NCBI GenBank assembly: GCA_026413225.1
Contig: CM048591.1
Span: forward strand, 47,823,803-47,887,802
DNA length: 64,000 bases
Direction: 5' to 3'
Source: Otis tarda
Lineage: Eukaryota > Chordata > Aves > Otidiformes > Otididae
The notes beneath the pieces are model-generated. The model saw only the letters and a list, made by a program, of their open reading frames with translations. It was not told where the DNA came from and did not search any database. Both the position numbers and the translations under genes were made by a program. Of the stretch, positions 46,124-60,700 are shown piece after piece. Every line of letters begins with the position of its first letter. The first letter of the stretch is position 1.

Positions 46124-49100
46124 TAACTGTCACAGGCACAGCTAACTCATCTGAAATAATATGTGGCTGACAGAGACAGCTCCCAAACTAGGCCAAAGCT
46201 ACCAAAGGGACTTTATAAGCTCAAAACTCAACTTCTGCAAGAAGTCAGTTCTCCCATTGCAAATAGTGCCATTTTCTCATTCTGCACATGTTGAGTGAGT
46301 GAAACATGAGGTTCATGAACACGAAAGCACAAAAGCACCAACAGGGCACCACAGGTGTTGAAGACACACAGCATCTCCTGTTCCAAGAAGCAAACCCACT
46401 CCATTATTCAGACAGAAATGGTCTAAGTAGGGTGTTTGCTACACTCACTGATTTAAAACACACAAACACACATCCCTCCTCCTCTGCACTGGCCTGAGAA
46501 ACTGTGCCCTGGTGGCAAAAGCTTTACTAACTGACCTACTTCAGCCTCACTCTTTGTGCAGTAAGGCACATCTGGCAGACTGATGGAAGGATTGGCCTTG
46601 CTGCAAGTTGTCTGGACACCAGCACTGTGAATGCAGCCAGCATTCTGTGCATTCTGTTTCAGTGAAATGGTCTCTAAACACTCCCTGGTTCAGGTTAGAA
46701 AACAGGCAGTGAAAAACATGTATCTCATCACTGTGCAAAAGGGAAACAGAAGATCTTCCCATCAAAGATGGCATATGAGTCTGTGTTTAGTAGTCAGTGG
46801 CTACTTCGCCAATTACTGCTCACACAGCATCTCCATCCAACTTATTTTTCTCTTCTCACATGCAAGGGAAATTCCCAGAATCATCCCCTGCCACAAACTG
46901 TACCAGCCTAGAGAGAAAGCTGGCTTTCTCTATCAAGACAGCAAAAAGAGAAACTGTGCTCCCCCCAAAACACCTTCTTTTTAACAAGGGATCCTAGCTA
47001 AAAGGATTATGGCAGGAACCCATACTGCTACTTCTTTTAGCACTTCTCAGACCTGACACATTCTGGAGAACATCCTTCTGGGATATATAAAACAAGTTAA
47101 GCAAAAACATATTTTCCATGCTAGTGCTAGAATCTCATCTGCATATGCAAATCTTTTCTCCCTCTTGTTGTCTGGTGTCTGATCAGTGTTATTTATCAAG
47201 GATTAAAGACATGAACTACCAGCTGCTTGAAGTTTGCTCAGTTGGAAAAGCCCCAAAGCTAACTTGTTTGAATTGCGTCAAGCAGGAGAGGGAAGAGAAT
47301 TTGAGCAAATATTAGCAGAGTATAAATGGAGATGCAGAGACCTGCTACCAACAGACACGATCTCCTCTCCACCTCCACAACCAGGGACAGAATGTCATCA
47401 CTGAAGGGACCAGAAGAACAGGACCAGGGACACAAGCAGAAAAATTCACAGGAGACTTCGCACAACCACTAGGCTGATAGCACCTGGAATGACATCTCAA
47501 CAGCAGAAAATATGTAACTTGTATGCTAGTACAAGAGATGCAGAAAGCTATGTTTGGACAGGTTTTTTTCTGCCTCCTTCTTATGGATACATGAAAATAC
47601 TAAATTTAAAGTTTACATTGGTTAAAGAAACTTATCCAGCTGAAAAACTAAGCCATTTGCTCTTATGGGGAGAAACTGTGGTTGTGACATGTCACTTTTC
47701 AGCCAGATCAGTTTCTGAATGTAGCTCACTGTACAGTCAGACAAGTTTTAATACTAGTGCAGGGAAACAAGTAAGAACCCATGTAACAGCAGATTTTCAA
47801 GAAAAATATGCCCTATCGAGAGACACTGCAGAACTGCAGTTTTGGAAATTGTTAAGATTTTGACTTAAATTCTGCCAACCAAAAAACAGACTGGAAGCTG
47901 CCAGATCAGCTGCTATCACAGAACAAAGCATCTTGAATCTATTCCTCACAGGTTGGGGTTTCCAGTGATCCACCTGTCTCCTTAATTTGTACTTGTATGA
48001 GGGTATCTTTTGAGTCTGCCGTACATAATTTTCCTTCTGGCACTTGCACCAGCAACTTGACATGAACTCTGAAGCACGCCTCTCTGACTCACAGCACATG
48101 CAGAGTTAATAGGCTCCTAGGGTGCTCTTGCTAACCAAGTGAGAAAGCCTGCCAAACACCAACCTATTTTATTTGAATGCTGTGTAAACTTGTGTTTGAG
48201 CTCCAGTGAAGGTGAGAAGCATACCGAAAGGCTGGACTACACAGGCTCTGAAAGCCCCATGTTGATGCCAGAGGACTGAATAAACATGAGTGCAAACGCA
48301 CAAGCTGTGCTTTTATGACACCTGGGTAGGAGTGCATTTCAAAAACACCAACCTAAGCATCACTGAAACACACTCATAGTCACATACAGTTAAAGGCTTT
48401 TGATCAACAACAGTATTGACAACACATCAAAGCCTGTAACACAGATGTACTAAAAAGTGGAAGATCTGGTGTTCAGAACAGCAAGACTTAACGCAGATCA
48501 TGCCACCTTTGCTCTCTTCCCATCCCTGACCTTGTTTCAGTCCCTTAAGCAGACAGACAGTGTGGGCTTCAGCTGCCTCCAAAGCACCTCTCTGCAGCAG
48601 CGCACAAGGGATGCCCACCCTCTGTTACTCCATTCCCACTCCCAGTCTTGAGGTGAGCTGCTCGCAGAGAATTACAACCTAACTGAACAGCAGCTGTCCC
48701 ACAGCCCTCTTCAGTTCTCATGCTGACAAAAGCTTGCAGCCTGTGGGCGGGGACATAATGCTTCAAAATGGACAGCAGCAGGACCCAAAAAGGACCACTG
48801 AGGAGTAAGAGAGAGGAACAAGTCACCTACCTGTTTACTAACTTTTATTTGTCTCCCAACTTCACTGACTTTAGAACACCAAAAGCCATTTGAGTGCTGT
48901 GAGACAGAACAGATAAACTCCAGAAGCACAAGCTAAGCAAGTACAATTTCTATCACAAGTTGATTTCACTACTTGGATATCACAAAAAAAAAACCTATGA
49001 ACAAATTCAGTTTGCATGTTTAAACTTTATTTGCCACATGCTGGAGACTGAGAATGTACCATAAATGATCATTTACAAAACCAAGGCAATTGTTACTGCC

Positions 49101-49192
49101 AACACTCAAACTATCCGCACATTACAGTTACACAACTCTCACAGCCCTCAGCTCGATGCAACTTCAGGCAGCAAGCAAAGAGCGTAAGAACC

Positions 49193-49208
49193 AAAAAAAA
49201 AAAAAAAA
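49193..49208. repeat. Poly-A run (16)
   Basis: Sixteen uninterrupted A residues; simple sequence. Confidence 0.9.
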
Positions 49209-50557
49209 TCATTCTGAAAGACAGTTCTCTGAAGAAGTAATTTTAAATAAACCAATTTTAAACAAAATAATGTTTAATCAAATACTTCCATCTCACTCTA
49301 TCATAGGTATTCTCATCAGATTGATCATTGCAAAACTGCTAGAGAAATTGGTAGTGAAATGAGTAATTAATGGCTGCCCTCTCCAGATCAATGGACAGTG
49401 ACAGACTGACCAAGATGCATGGTATAGCCACAATGACCACAGCAGACAAAAGTGTTGCTTTCTACCAAAGTTAAGAGTCAGGAAAGCTTAGAGTTGCCAA
49501 AGAAAAAGTTAACATACAACCAAGGCCCTCACACATGGGCATTTCATTAACCTTTGCTTTTCATGCTATGCACGGCTGAGTAATGGATATGTGATACTGT
49601 TTTAAAAGATATGTCTGCTTTAGTATAAACGTATACCATCAGGGGGTCCCAGAGAGAAAGGATTACACTTACTAAATCGATTCAGGTGGATACTACCACC
49701 TAGAGAAGTAGAACCAGGAAGTCTGTGACTAAAACCCTGTCTAAGGGTGGATGGTACCCATTCACTTCCGTGTCACAAGAGTTGGATATTAAGCCCGTGA
49801 CTCCAAAGTGGAGCTTCAGAGCAGACAAATCGTAATTCACAGCTACTGGTGTAAGTCTAATTTTTCTGCCTATCAGTGGATTTCTGATGTTGCAATTCAT
49901 ACACCAGTTTGAAACGTTTCCAAGGCAGAGGACTAAATGTCCCTGTAGGTTAGTGTATCACTGAGCAATGGCCTGGTAACACAGTTCAAACAAACAAACT
50001 GTACTAACAGACTGCCCATTAATTAAAGCTGAGCCTCTTTGCCCATCAGGCAACGTTGCATTCAGGAGCCATCACATAATGAAACCATTGTTAGTCTTTC
50101 CTTTACACATTCAACTGCAGAACAAAAAGTGACGGTTGTACAGTCAACAAGGACTTGAACTTCTGCAGGTAGCATTGCTTCTTAACAACTAACAACAGCA
50201 AAAAGGATCTTGCACTGAAAGAAGATGTGAAAACTCTTAGAAAAAAAAAAATAAAAGGTTTCTATTACAATTTTTCACTGAACATCATACCACTCGCATT
50301 AGCTAGAAAAGGCAGCACAAAATGCCTCCCAAGGAAGTTTACTCTCCTTCCCTCCGCCCAAGTTGTCACATTTAGTTCTCTTTTGCAAGTTTTCAAACAT
50401 ATGAATAAAATAAGATTTTTTTTAACATTTGAGTATGAGACAAATGTCTCAAAAAATGAGATATCCACTTATTCCACAACATTTGTGATACAGAGTTATT
50501 CAATAAAAAACAGACATAAGAAGTTGCAAAACACTAAAAGGAGAAGGTAAGGAGAAG

Positions 50558-50611
50558 GTTCCTTGCATAAAGGAACTGAGAGGGATTTTTTTTTTCCTTG
50601 CATAAAGGAAC
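50558..50611. repeat. Two direct copies of a small inverted repeat
   Basis: TTCCTTGCATAAAGGAAC occurs twice, 35 bp apart, with a poly-T run between. Each copy is itself an inverted repeat (TTCCTT/AAGGAA around GCATA; seven-base arms in the first copy). Confidence 0.85.
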
Positions 50612-50834
50612 CGTGGTGGTATTCCATGAATTTGTGCATGACATTTAAAAACAAAAATTGATTCATATTCATATCAATGTTGTTTCTCAACTGTGGTGTT
50701 TCATCAGCTGCACAAACTACAAACAGTAGTCCTAGCTGGCATAATGTGAGGACCAACTCAAAAGAGCAAAATAAATTCTTTTAGCCCCATTTTCCCCGAG
50801 AAGAGCAAAACAAATGAAAGAATGTCCAAAGCTT

Positions 50835-50835
<1 letters not shown>

Positions 50836-50865
<30 letters not shown>
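50836..50865. repeat. Poly-A run (30)
   Basis: The longest homopolymer in the window. AATAAA lies about 65 bp before it (50767-50772), so a retrocopied RNA tail is possible, but no source gene is recognisable upstream. Confidence 0.95.
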
Positions 50866-50866
<1 letters not shown>

Positions 50867-51673
50867 CAAAGAAAGAAACCTCTGAACAAAAACAAATAAC
50901 AGGGTAAGGCAAGTAAAGGGGCTTTAATAGTAGTGATTTATTCTATCACAGTCTGTTAGTGTCAGGTTATGTAATGAGCCCACATGATTTAGGAATTCAT
51001 GTAGGGAGAAAATGTTTTTCAATTAGCAATATGGATCTGGGTTGGCTGATGTCAAGTGCCTGTAAATTATAATTCACAAGAATGACTAAAAAAAGTAATG
51101 AATTCTAAGCCGTTGTTATGACCCTAAGTTTATGAAGGCATACCTTAACACTACCTTCAAAATAAACCAAAATAAATTAGAAGAGAAAATGTAAGCTGTG
51201 ATTCTCCCAGGTACCTGCATTTCTCCTACTTTCAAATGCCTCTGCTCGTAAATTAGAGGACAGATGAAATGATGTATGAAGCTGAAACATAGAGGTAGGT
51301 ACCACAAGAACTATGAATTAGAAGAGTAGAAACCTGTAAACAATGAAACAAAACCACAAAGAACAATTAATACATGTTAAGCATGTAGAGGAGGGAAAAT
51401 ATAGACACAAAAACCATGCAGCTACAAAGCCAAAAGCTGACACTGAAAATCTGTTTGCCCTCCTGGGTGACGGAGACTGCTAAACCCCTCCAAAAGTCAG
51501 CTGAAGTGAAAATCTGCTCTTCGAAAAGGAAACAGTCTCCAGCGTACAGTTTCTTGCAGAGAATCCATTACCAATTTTATCTTACATAACTTGCTTTATT
51601 ACTGGTCTGAGATGTCTGCCTTCAGCTTCCAAATGTCAGGGTCCTACATACCTCACCCTGAGGAGTCAAATTA

Positions 51674-51699
51674 TTTGAATTTATCATTTGAATTTATCA
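51674..51699. repeat. 13-bp tandem duplication
   Basis: TTTGAATTTATCA twice without spacer. Confidence 0.9.
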
Positions 51700-54600
51700 A
51701 TCTATGCCTGTTATAAGCTACACAGCTAGTACTTCTACAATTTGTCGCACTACAAACATATTTTCTAGCACTTATCAACCCTCCAGGACTCATGTAATGT
51801 ACTTGTCCATAGGCAAACAAGATAATGGAAGGAGTCTAAACAATGTTCTTTTGTGAGCTTAGCTAAAATGATATGCATTACAAGCACCACAGATTTAAAA
51901 GATACATAGAGCCAGCTCACAACGGCTAAGACACTGCAAAAAACCTCAAACTTTCAAACGCATCCTCAGTAGCGGCTTTTAAGATCTGGTTTTTTTGAGA
52001 TGTTTAGACAATGGCTGTCTGAAACCTCCTGTTCCCAAAGGAACCAGGTTCAGAGCCAAAAGTCATCACTCAGTCCAGCAGCCTCCAGGGGCTGTCAGCA
52101 CTGGGCTCCTCTGATGTCAAGTCAATTTCAGTAGCTCCAGAGTAACTGAAAGGAAGAAGCCTCCAGCAAGCATTCACTCTCCAGAATCTGTAAGACAGAG
52201 ATATTCTTGTTTTACAACACAAGGGGCATAGGTAAGGCCATCTCTTGGGGTGTTTTTTTATTTTTTGTTTTGTGTTTTGTTTTTTAGATCAGCTATTATT
52301 TCAGTACACCAAGATCTTTCATTAAGTGTTGCAACATCAGCCAGATCAGCACAGAAAGAGCACTCCTAGAGTGGGGAAGGAAAAAGTAAGATTTAGAGCA
52401 CTTCTGCATTCTTTTTTTTTTACTCAGGTACACCACTTCATGTGGTTAAAGAAGCTGAGTCAAGAAGTAGAAATTCTTCTGCCTAAGTAAGGACATGAGG
52501 TCAGCTACTGAGACAATTACAACAGATTCTTCTTGTGACGCAGCTTTGACCATACCATGCACACATATACAGAAGTATACAAGCGGAGTCCAATTCTCAT
52601 ACTGCTAAGAGACAAAAAAAAAAAAACATTCATCCTCTTACTCTCCCCATCAGCTAAAATATACGTAGAAGTTTCCAAGAGGAAGGCAACTAAATGGGAT
52701 TACGAAAAACAAAATTAAACCTTCTGACTAATTTTCTTCTTCCCCTTTCATCCATTACAAGCCAGCAAACCTTTTGCCTTCATCCCTCAGCAGAAATCAC
52801 TCTGATTAATTACTATCTTCACTTACCTTCTTCAAGCAGTGAGAATCCCAATGCCTTCCTCTCTTCCAGTTTCTAATTTTTTTTGTCTAGAATTCGGCTT
52901 ATTTAAGATGTAACAGAAGTAATCGCTGGTACTCCACTGCATCAGGAAAGCAGAGCTCACAGGGATATAAGGTAGTGGCTACCGTGTCTAGAAAGCACCT
53001 CAATAATAATACAAGTAAAGATACCCACTTAAAAAACAGGCTGCAGAATCCAAAGGATTTCAGGAAAGAGTTCAGCAACACCAAAATGGGAAAAGCAGAA
53101 ATAAAATCTAATACAATACTACGTTGTGAGCCCAGCAAATTGCAGAAACCTGATGGCCCAGACAGCATGAGTTAGCACTCATAAGTAACATGTCAGTTTG
53201 GACAAAGAATACTCCCAGATTACACAGAAGAAAACCTTATTAACAGCATCATTACCCAAATGCAACATAGCCAACTCTGACAACAGGCCCCATTGTCACC
53301 TGCTACCAAATATGAATCCTCTAAGAAGGCATCTTACTCGTTAATCTGCTTTTTGATGCCATTTTTCATTAATTCAATTTCTACAGACACAAAGAGGCGA
53401 TTCACAGCTCTTCCCTGACGTGAGAAGGGGACAGAGGCCACTGAAGTTGTTGTGAGAAATACTGTCCCACCTTTCAGGACAGCAGAAGCAAGCCCCACAC
53501 CAGAGGGTTTGGTTTGGTTTGCTCTCCCTCCCTTGTGCTGGATTGAAGGCCAGCCTGGACCCATATGCTCACAAACCACAATTTCAGTTGTTCACCATGC
53601 AAGCCAAACTGCGCCACGCAACACTTTCTTATTGCCCCAAAAGCCACAGGCAGCGCAAAAGGTGGAGTTCACACATCCCAGATGCTCAGGGTCTGCTCCC
53701 TCTGGCGGGTGGCAGGGGCTTAGGAGAGAGCAGACAGGTGCGTGGGGACATGGCAGGGCAGGAAGCTCATCCAGCCAGTGCTCACCATGGAAAACACCAT
53801 GACGCGTAAAAACTCGGTAAGGGGCACAAAGTACTAGAAATTAAGGTCATTTCTGTAGTGGGACCAAAAGAAGCTGTGGCAGCATTGCACCTCTCTCAAT
53901 CATTAACTGAGGGGGAAGAAAAACAACATGTTACTCGCCTGTCAGTCAGAGCGGTTTCATCCCAGCTCCGGTTCAGCTCCAGCAGCCCTTTATAAAGGCC
54001 AGCATTTCAGGGAGGCGGCGCAACGGGACTTGGCTGTCCTGTCACACCATCAGTGAGCAGGGAAGTGCTGGTAGGTGATCCTCCCCATCCCTCAACACCT
54101 GCAAGAAGGACATAAAGTCCACAGAGCACAGCCCTACTGCCATCAGGCTGACACTGCTCAAGGTACTTACAAGGCGGGGTCAAAAAATTAGCATGAAGAT
54201 AATAAAGAGAAGAGTCACTGTCAAATACAAGAAGGGTAAACAACTCCATACCTAATTTAGAAATAAAATTAATCCATGCTCTTCAAAAAAATCCTCAGAT
54301 GATACAAACTTGAAGAGCCTGCCATTGCAGCAGTAATTATGCCCTCCTTAATGGATGCCCTGCTGTGTTTCTGTACAGTGAGCAACCTGGGTCACAGCCT
54401 CACCACATCTCACATCCCCGGTCAGCCTCCGGCTGCCCCAGAGGACCTTGGCCACAGCGAGCCACCAGCTGCTGGCCAACCCTGCTGCAACAGCCAGGGT
54501 CCCTGTGTGACAGACATTAAAATACTTTCCAGAAGAACAAAGCCACCATCTACCATTAATAATTTGAGACATAATATTAGACAGTTCTATTATTTTTAAA

Positions 54601-57600
54601 AAGGGCTTTGTTCAACATTGAGCCACACAACTGATTTATCAGATCCTTAAGAGGCATCTTATTCATGCTGAATACTGATCAGATTGTTTCACAGAGGGTC
54701 AATCCTCTTTTCCTAAGGCACAAAGACATCTTTTACCAGTTCACATTTTATACCTCTGAACTCTTGCCTAATTTTTTCACTTAGAACCTGAATGACAAAC
54801 GCTTTTCCTTTTAACTAAAATTAAAAAAAAAACCCCTAAAATTTGAAGAACCCCAAAATGTTACCCAGTTCTAGCTTTGAACAAACTCAGCTCATCTACA
54901 CACTCTTCTGACTCGTGAACACAAAACAACACTGTACCTCTTGTAAAAGGAGGTACATTCCCCATTCCCAAATCCTATTCCACAAACATACTATTCGAAA
55001 TAAAACCAATCTAAAGAACACAAAGCCAGCAAATTAGGAGTTTGAAGTACTAGATAAACACGCTCAATTAAGTACATTTCCTTCTCCAGGCACTCCTCAA
55101 CAAATCATGCCTATAGCATCCATTCCTTCAGGCGAATGACTAAAGGGAAGAAGCTGCACACCATTCTGTCCCTGCAATGCAAGTTTTGATACAGAAAGGT
55201 TTCTGTATACCTAAAAATAAAAACATCAAATCAAGGAGTAAATTAAGACCTCCATCATTAAACAGCTGTTGTTTCTAACACATTTTCCTTAGAATTTTTT
55301 CACCATTCAAAAGCAAACAGTGCTCCCAAATAAGACTAACCACACACTCTATTTATGAAATGTGATTCTATCAAAAGCATATAAAGCCACAGAAAGTTAA
55401 CAGTTTTCAAACTAAAACAAAACATTTTGCTTTCAGCCTTCTTACCTAGTAAGTAGTCCAGGGTTAGGTCAACCAGACCAACAAACTCAACAACTGTCAC
55501 ATAAGGGTGAGCTGAAGCCAAACAGTTTTGTAGCAAACCACCACCTACTGCCTGCAAAGTCAGTACTGAATGACTATTCCCTATTAAAATCCACAACTTG
55601 CTCAACATGATTAAAAAAACTAGGTTGGCAGCAGCACATTAAATTTTGGGGAAACTACTTAAGCAGTAGAATGTGAGTTGTGAAAAAGCACCAGCCACTG
55701 ACAGTAACATAAATGCAGAAAACAGCCCCCAATTCATTGGTAGCAAAGTGATTAATTGCAGCGAGCTGGTCAGTGTTGGAAAGTGCACCCAAAAGCCTAT
55801 GGACCAGATTACACCACCTTTGTTCACCTTGTGGCAAGCCCCCCTCTACAATGAGGATCCATTTTTAAACCAAGACAGCCTGCAGAACAAAATGCCACCT
55901 ACAGAGAGCAAACAAGAGAAAATCTGTGCCTGAACAAACAAGATCAATTGCTAACCCAAAATTAAAATCAGAGAGAAAACGAAATACACGGCCCATTCTA
56001 AGAAACTGTCAGCAAGCAGCAGAGATCACTGAGCCATGAGGCAAAGATGTTGGCATCAAAAACATTGTGCAACAGGTCTCCTACACCCCGTCCTCCGCAA
56101 CTCCATCCTAAAACTTGGGGGGAGAGAGGAGATAACCTGACAACCTGTCATCACAGAGATCATAATCTCTCACTTCAGGGAGAGGCGTGGGATTAAAATA
56201 ATTTTCTCCTTTGGTGGCTGCCAATGAACATGACCTACAATTCCACACTAGATAACAACTGAAAGAAAGCCAGTATTTATGAAATATTTTTATCAGCTGA
56301 AAGAAACTGTCACTTCAGTCAAGTCAGATTCACCTCTAATTTGTTGATGCCCATTTTCATGCTCCAGCTCACCACAGCACAGATCACACCACAGTTTCAC
56401 CAACACTTCCCTCACTGGCAAAACCAGCTGAAGCTCCTCCTGCCCCTGCAGCAGTAGCTGCTTTGTCGCTGGTGAGGCTGCACCATCAGCGAGCAACACC
56501 GACGCAGAGCAGCGTCGGGTCTCAAAGCAGCTGCACCACCACTTCTGAAAAGGCTGCACAGGAGCAAGGAGAGGAAGCGGGAACTAGCAAAAGAGGTTTA
56601 GGCTAGCTTTTCTGGCATTTCCAATGGCAGCAGTCCACCAACACTGAGAAGCAAAAGCCTCCATGAATGCAGTGACCCCCTGAACCACGTAAAACACCAC
56701 CACTGCTGCTATTCTCCAGTTAGGCTAATGAGCAAGCCGCTACATTGGGTATCTGCACATGTATTCTCAATAAAACAGTTTTATTGTGTAATTTTCAGGC
56801 TACATTCAAACAATACATATAATCATGGTGGAGAAAAAGGCAAGGCTGTTTTTGCCCATGCCAAAGATGAACCCACAGTCAAGTATACATTGGAAACAAC
56901 CATGCTCTCCTGCCAATAAGGGCTTGTGTTGATGCTTCACATGCCTTAAGCCACACTGACATCTGTTTCAGGCAGGAGGAGGACAGCATAGACACTGGCA
57001 CATGCCCAAAGACATGGACAGGCCATGTGCCCAAGCCACCACATCACTGTCTATTCTCTTTAACTTGGCAGCACCATCCTGCTACCACAGCTAACCCCAG
57101 GTTAGCTCCTCATAAAGTCTTTCTTAGGAAGGTGCAGCACTCATGTGCCCCAAGAGCCACGGAGACACTCAGGTAGCTCAAAGCTCAGGGTCCTTCGCAA
57201 CATGATGGTCAGCCCACCCCAAGCTGCAGGCATTCCTATATGTCCCTATGCATAGAGAATTACAGACTATACAGCAGGCTCAGCCTGGCCTTTCTGCCTG
57301 TGGTACAATGCTGATACCAATTATCAGTATAACAGCATCACTGCAAAAACATGCAGCACCTTTTCTCACGGGTTTTCACGTATGAGTAATAGTATGCGCA
57401 AACAGCTATCCCAAGGCAAAGGGCACACTTCTTGCTCTAGTTAAGGTAAAATGTCTGAGCACTACTGGTAGCTGAGAAATCATCACTGTATCTGCGTAAT
57501 CATTGTAAACAAAATAAGCCTCTTCTGTGTAGCCTGCCTGAGTACATACAGCGAATAAAGACAAAGAACAAACAAAGGTCACAAAGCTAACAGAGTTTTA

Positions 57601-57753
57601 AATACCTGCTTTGGAGATAAACCTCTGCACAATATACAGAATGCAAATAATGAATATGATTTTTTTTTTAATATCATGAGATCTTATGAGATCCTATACC
57701 TTTACCTCAGTTTGTAATTAGGACTCTCAGTAACATGTGCATAGGAGTATAGA

Positions 57754-57769
57754 TTTTTTTTTTTTTTTT
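57754..57769. repeat. Poly-T run (16)
   Basis: Sixteen T residues followed by five C; simple sequence. Confidence 0.95.
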
Positions 57770-60700
57770 CCCCCTGAAATCAAGTTTCAAGTTTGTGGAT
57801 CAGATCCAAGGAGGTGGTTTCTATGCATTCCTGAGGGAGAAAGGGCTATAGAAAAGCCTTTTATTTCTGCATGTATTTCCCAGAAGGCCTAACTAATGCA
57901 AAAGGAAATGGATCAGGCTTCTTCAATGGGGGGAGGGGAGGAGGGGATTAACAGGATTCATGGGCAGAGTGTGTGCAAGTGGGGAGGGGTGAGCACTTCA
58001 GTAAGAGCAATTAAATGCAATTCTTTTGTAAACCTTACGATAAGATAGCTAAAATACCCTTTTCAACAGAGAACCCTACTCAACTAAACATCAAGGTAAA
58101 TTGTGCTGAAAACTAGACTGCATGTCACAAAAAAAAGCTACTGTGAAAGAGGATATTTGAGACTGCATATGTACATCTCATGAGAATCACCACTTCAGCT
58201 TGTCAGCATCATGAAGTTAAGGATATAAATAGAGGAGTCCATGTTTTCATTATAAGTCAACATCATCTGCATGAACAGTTTCACACAACTGCTAGCAATG
58301 GTTTCCTTCTTCAAAATTGATTTTACACATACTTCTCTGCAAAGCTTTTCAAGAACTAAGGTTGCTCCCAGGTTCAGACACACACTTCAAGATAAAATCA
58401 ATTAAAAAAAAATCTAGAGCAGGGCAACTGTTCCCTATACTAAATTAAGTATTACAGAAAAATTGAATTGAAGGTTATTGCTCCAGAATTAGGACTTCGG
58501 CTGCTGGGTCTACTTCACCGCCAAACCATACCTACAGGCAATGCACCAAGCAGCTTTCGTCTCACCTCACGCCTTTGGGGACTCTAATCCTGACTCCAGC
58601 CACCACATAGGCTGTCAAGTGTTGCCTCGAGCCACTGCTGCCCATCACAGGCCAATTGCTGTTCTGCTTGCGGCTTGATTTTTCTTTACAACATCCCCCT
58701 CCTCCTTGCTAGCAAAAGTAGCACTTAAAGCAGACATGGGACACATTTGCTAAAAGTACAAGTTGCTTTTATTTTTACCGGGAAGAGAGGCAGCAGGCCA
58801 CGCAGCTCCAGCTTACAGGTTAGTATACACTTACCAACATACAATTAATTGAACAAGAAACTTAATTCAAGTTTTGCTGCACTTACTGGTTCAGACATTC
58901 CTACTCCACCTGTATTTAAACACTGTTTTAATGTTTGATATAGCATACAACTACTTTAGCTCTCTACTCAAAGTAAAAAGAAACTCATTCCCAGAGTCGC
59001 TTGGCATTAATATTAGTTACAGTGTAAAGAGCCTAGGTTATTTAACTAGTCCACTCAAAACCAGCATCATCCATCCTTCCCTCCAGCCCTCTCATAGAAA
59101 ATTAATTTTAAAACCAAATAATCAAGTTGATTGTTCTAGGATTGTGCTTTTAGGTGGTGAGCTACTTAGCATTGTATTTAAAACATTTAATAAGAGATTT
59201 ATTACTGATTTTGCGCAGCCATTTATTCTTTCCTATAATCTCGTTTTACAATATTTGAAGACTTTCAGTTTTACAACACTATATTCTGGCATTTTAACAT
59301 TACAAACAATAGACATTTATTCACCTCTCCAAACAGAGATCAACACTTTCAACAGTAAAACATTTGCTTAAGAAAAAAACCTCAGTTATTAAGCCTAAGC
59401 TCTAAGTTACTTGCATGTTGCTTATCATGTTTATAGGAGAAGGTGATACTGAACAGCATGGTCTTCATTTAATAAAGTACTAAAAAGATCCAGCAGCCAG
59501 AAACAGAATATCAACAATAAAATGTGGACTCTCAAGGCAAAGAGTAATTAACCACTGGATATAAGATTACATGGGGGATTTGCAATCATTAGAAAGAAAA
59601 CAATGAGCGATCCATTTGCTGGATGGGGAAATGAAAGAGTGGACAAAGTCCAGGCCTCAGAATTTCCTTCAGTAATTCCAGAGGTCGATGTTACCCAGGG
59701 GCTAAAGTAACACCTTTAATTTGTTCTTCCTCAGGGAAGTACTGGGCTACTTTTTTCATCAGGTTATCTTTCCACCTCTGAGAAGCTGAAATTCACCACT
59801 CCACCTCACCACTTTCTGTCCTGGGCAAGAGATGGGGCACCGAAGGGGCAGGCAGGGTACCAGCTGCTGTAATTCTGGGGTGATACAAGACAACTGTTTT
59901 CCCCAAGATGTCTGCTTGGCTTCATCAAGATTCTTCCTAACTTTCAGATGTTTGCTGAATATTTCTACAATGTAGCTGTAGCTACAAGCTCCAGAAGCCA
60001 TGAAAGCTGCAGCGCTGCTGCAGCAGTAGCACGCACGCCTCTGCAGTGTAATCCCTTCTCAGGGCTGCAACCCACTCAACTGCCTGCTGCTCCAAGGGCT
60101 GCTCCCTTAGAAAGAGAAAAACCTCACGATTCCATGCAGTGATCAGAAAGACAAGCAAGAATAAATTTCTCCATTTTTCCACAGAAAAAAAAAAAAACCA
60201 ACAAAAAAACAAACTCCTCACTACAGCACAGATTTTTCTTATTGTGACTCTGCTCAACCCATTACCAACTTGGAAGATAAACCCAAGCATCAGTACCTGC
60301 ATGCTTTGGAAACATAACATCTAGTCATTACAGAGCAAAGCCCTACTCAGTCACCTATCTGAAAATTATTTTGAAAGAAAATCTTAATTTCTCTTTGGTT
60401 GTATTACAGCTTTGAAAAATCCCATCCAGATTTTTAAAAGTCTCCTTCACAAAGCCACACTCCTCTAAGTCTGCTCTTATTTGCCATGAATCATTTCAAT
60501 ACAAGTTCTCCACATTAACTCCTTTAATGTTGCATGGCATAATTACAAATGTTCTCTCTGCATATTTTTGCATATTTAACTGAGAAACATTTCACACTAA
60601 TGCAAAGGAAACATCTCAGTATGTCGCATTTATTTCACATGTTTTGCTTACATTGCGCTATGTCATTTACTTCTACTTCTCAATTTCTATATAACTTATA

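Noticed and set aside
58874..59371. Open reading frame of 165 codons on the plus strand
   Set aside because: In 128 kb of strand with some two thousand possible starts, about one frame of this length is expected by chance. The protein is low in complexity and resembles nothing I know; no splice or promoter context.
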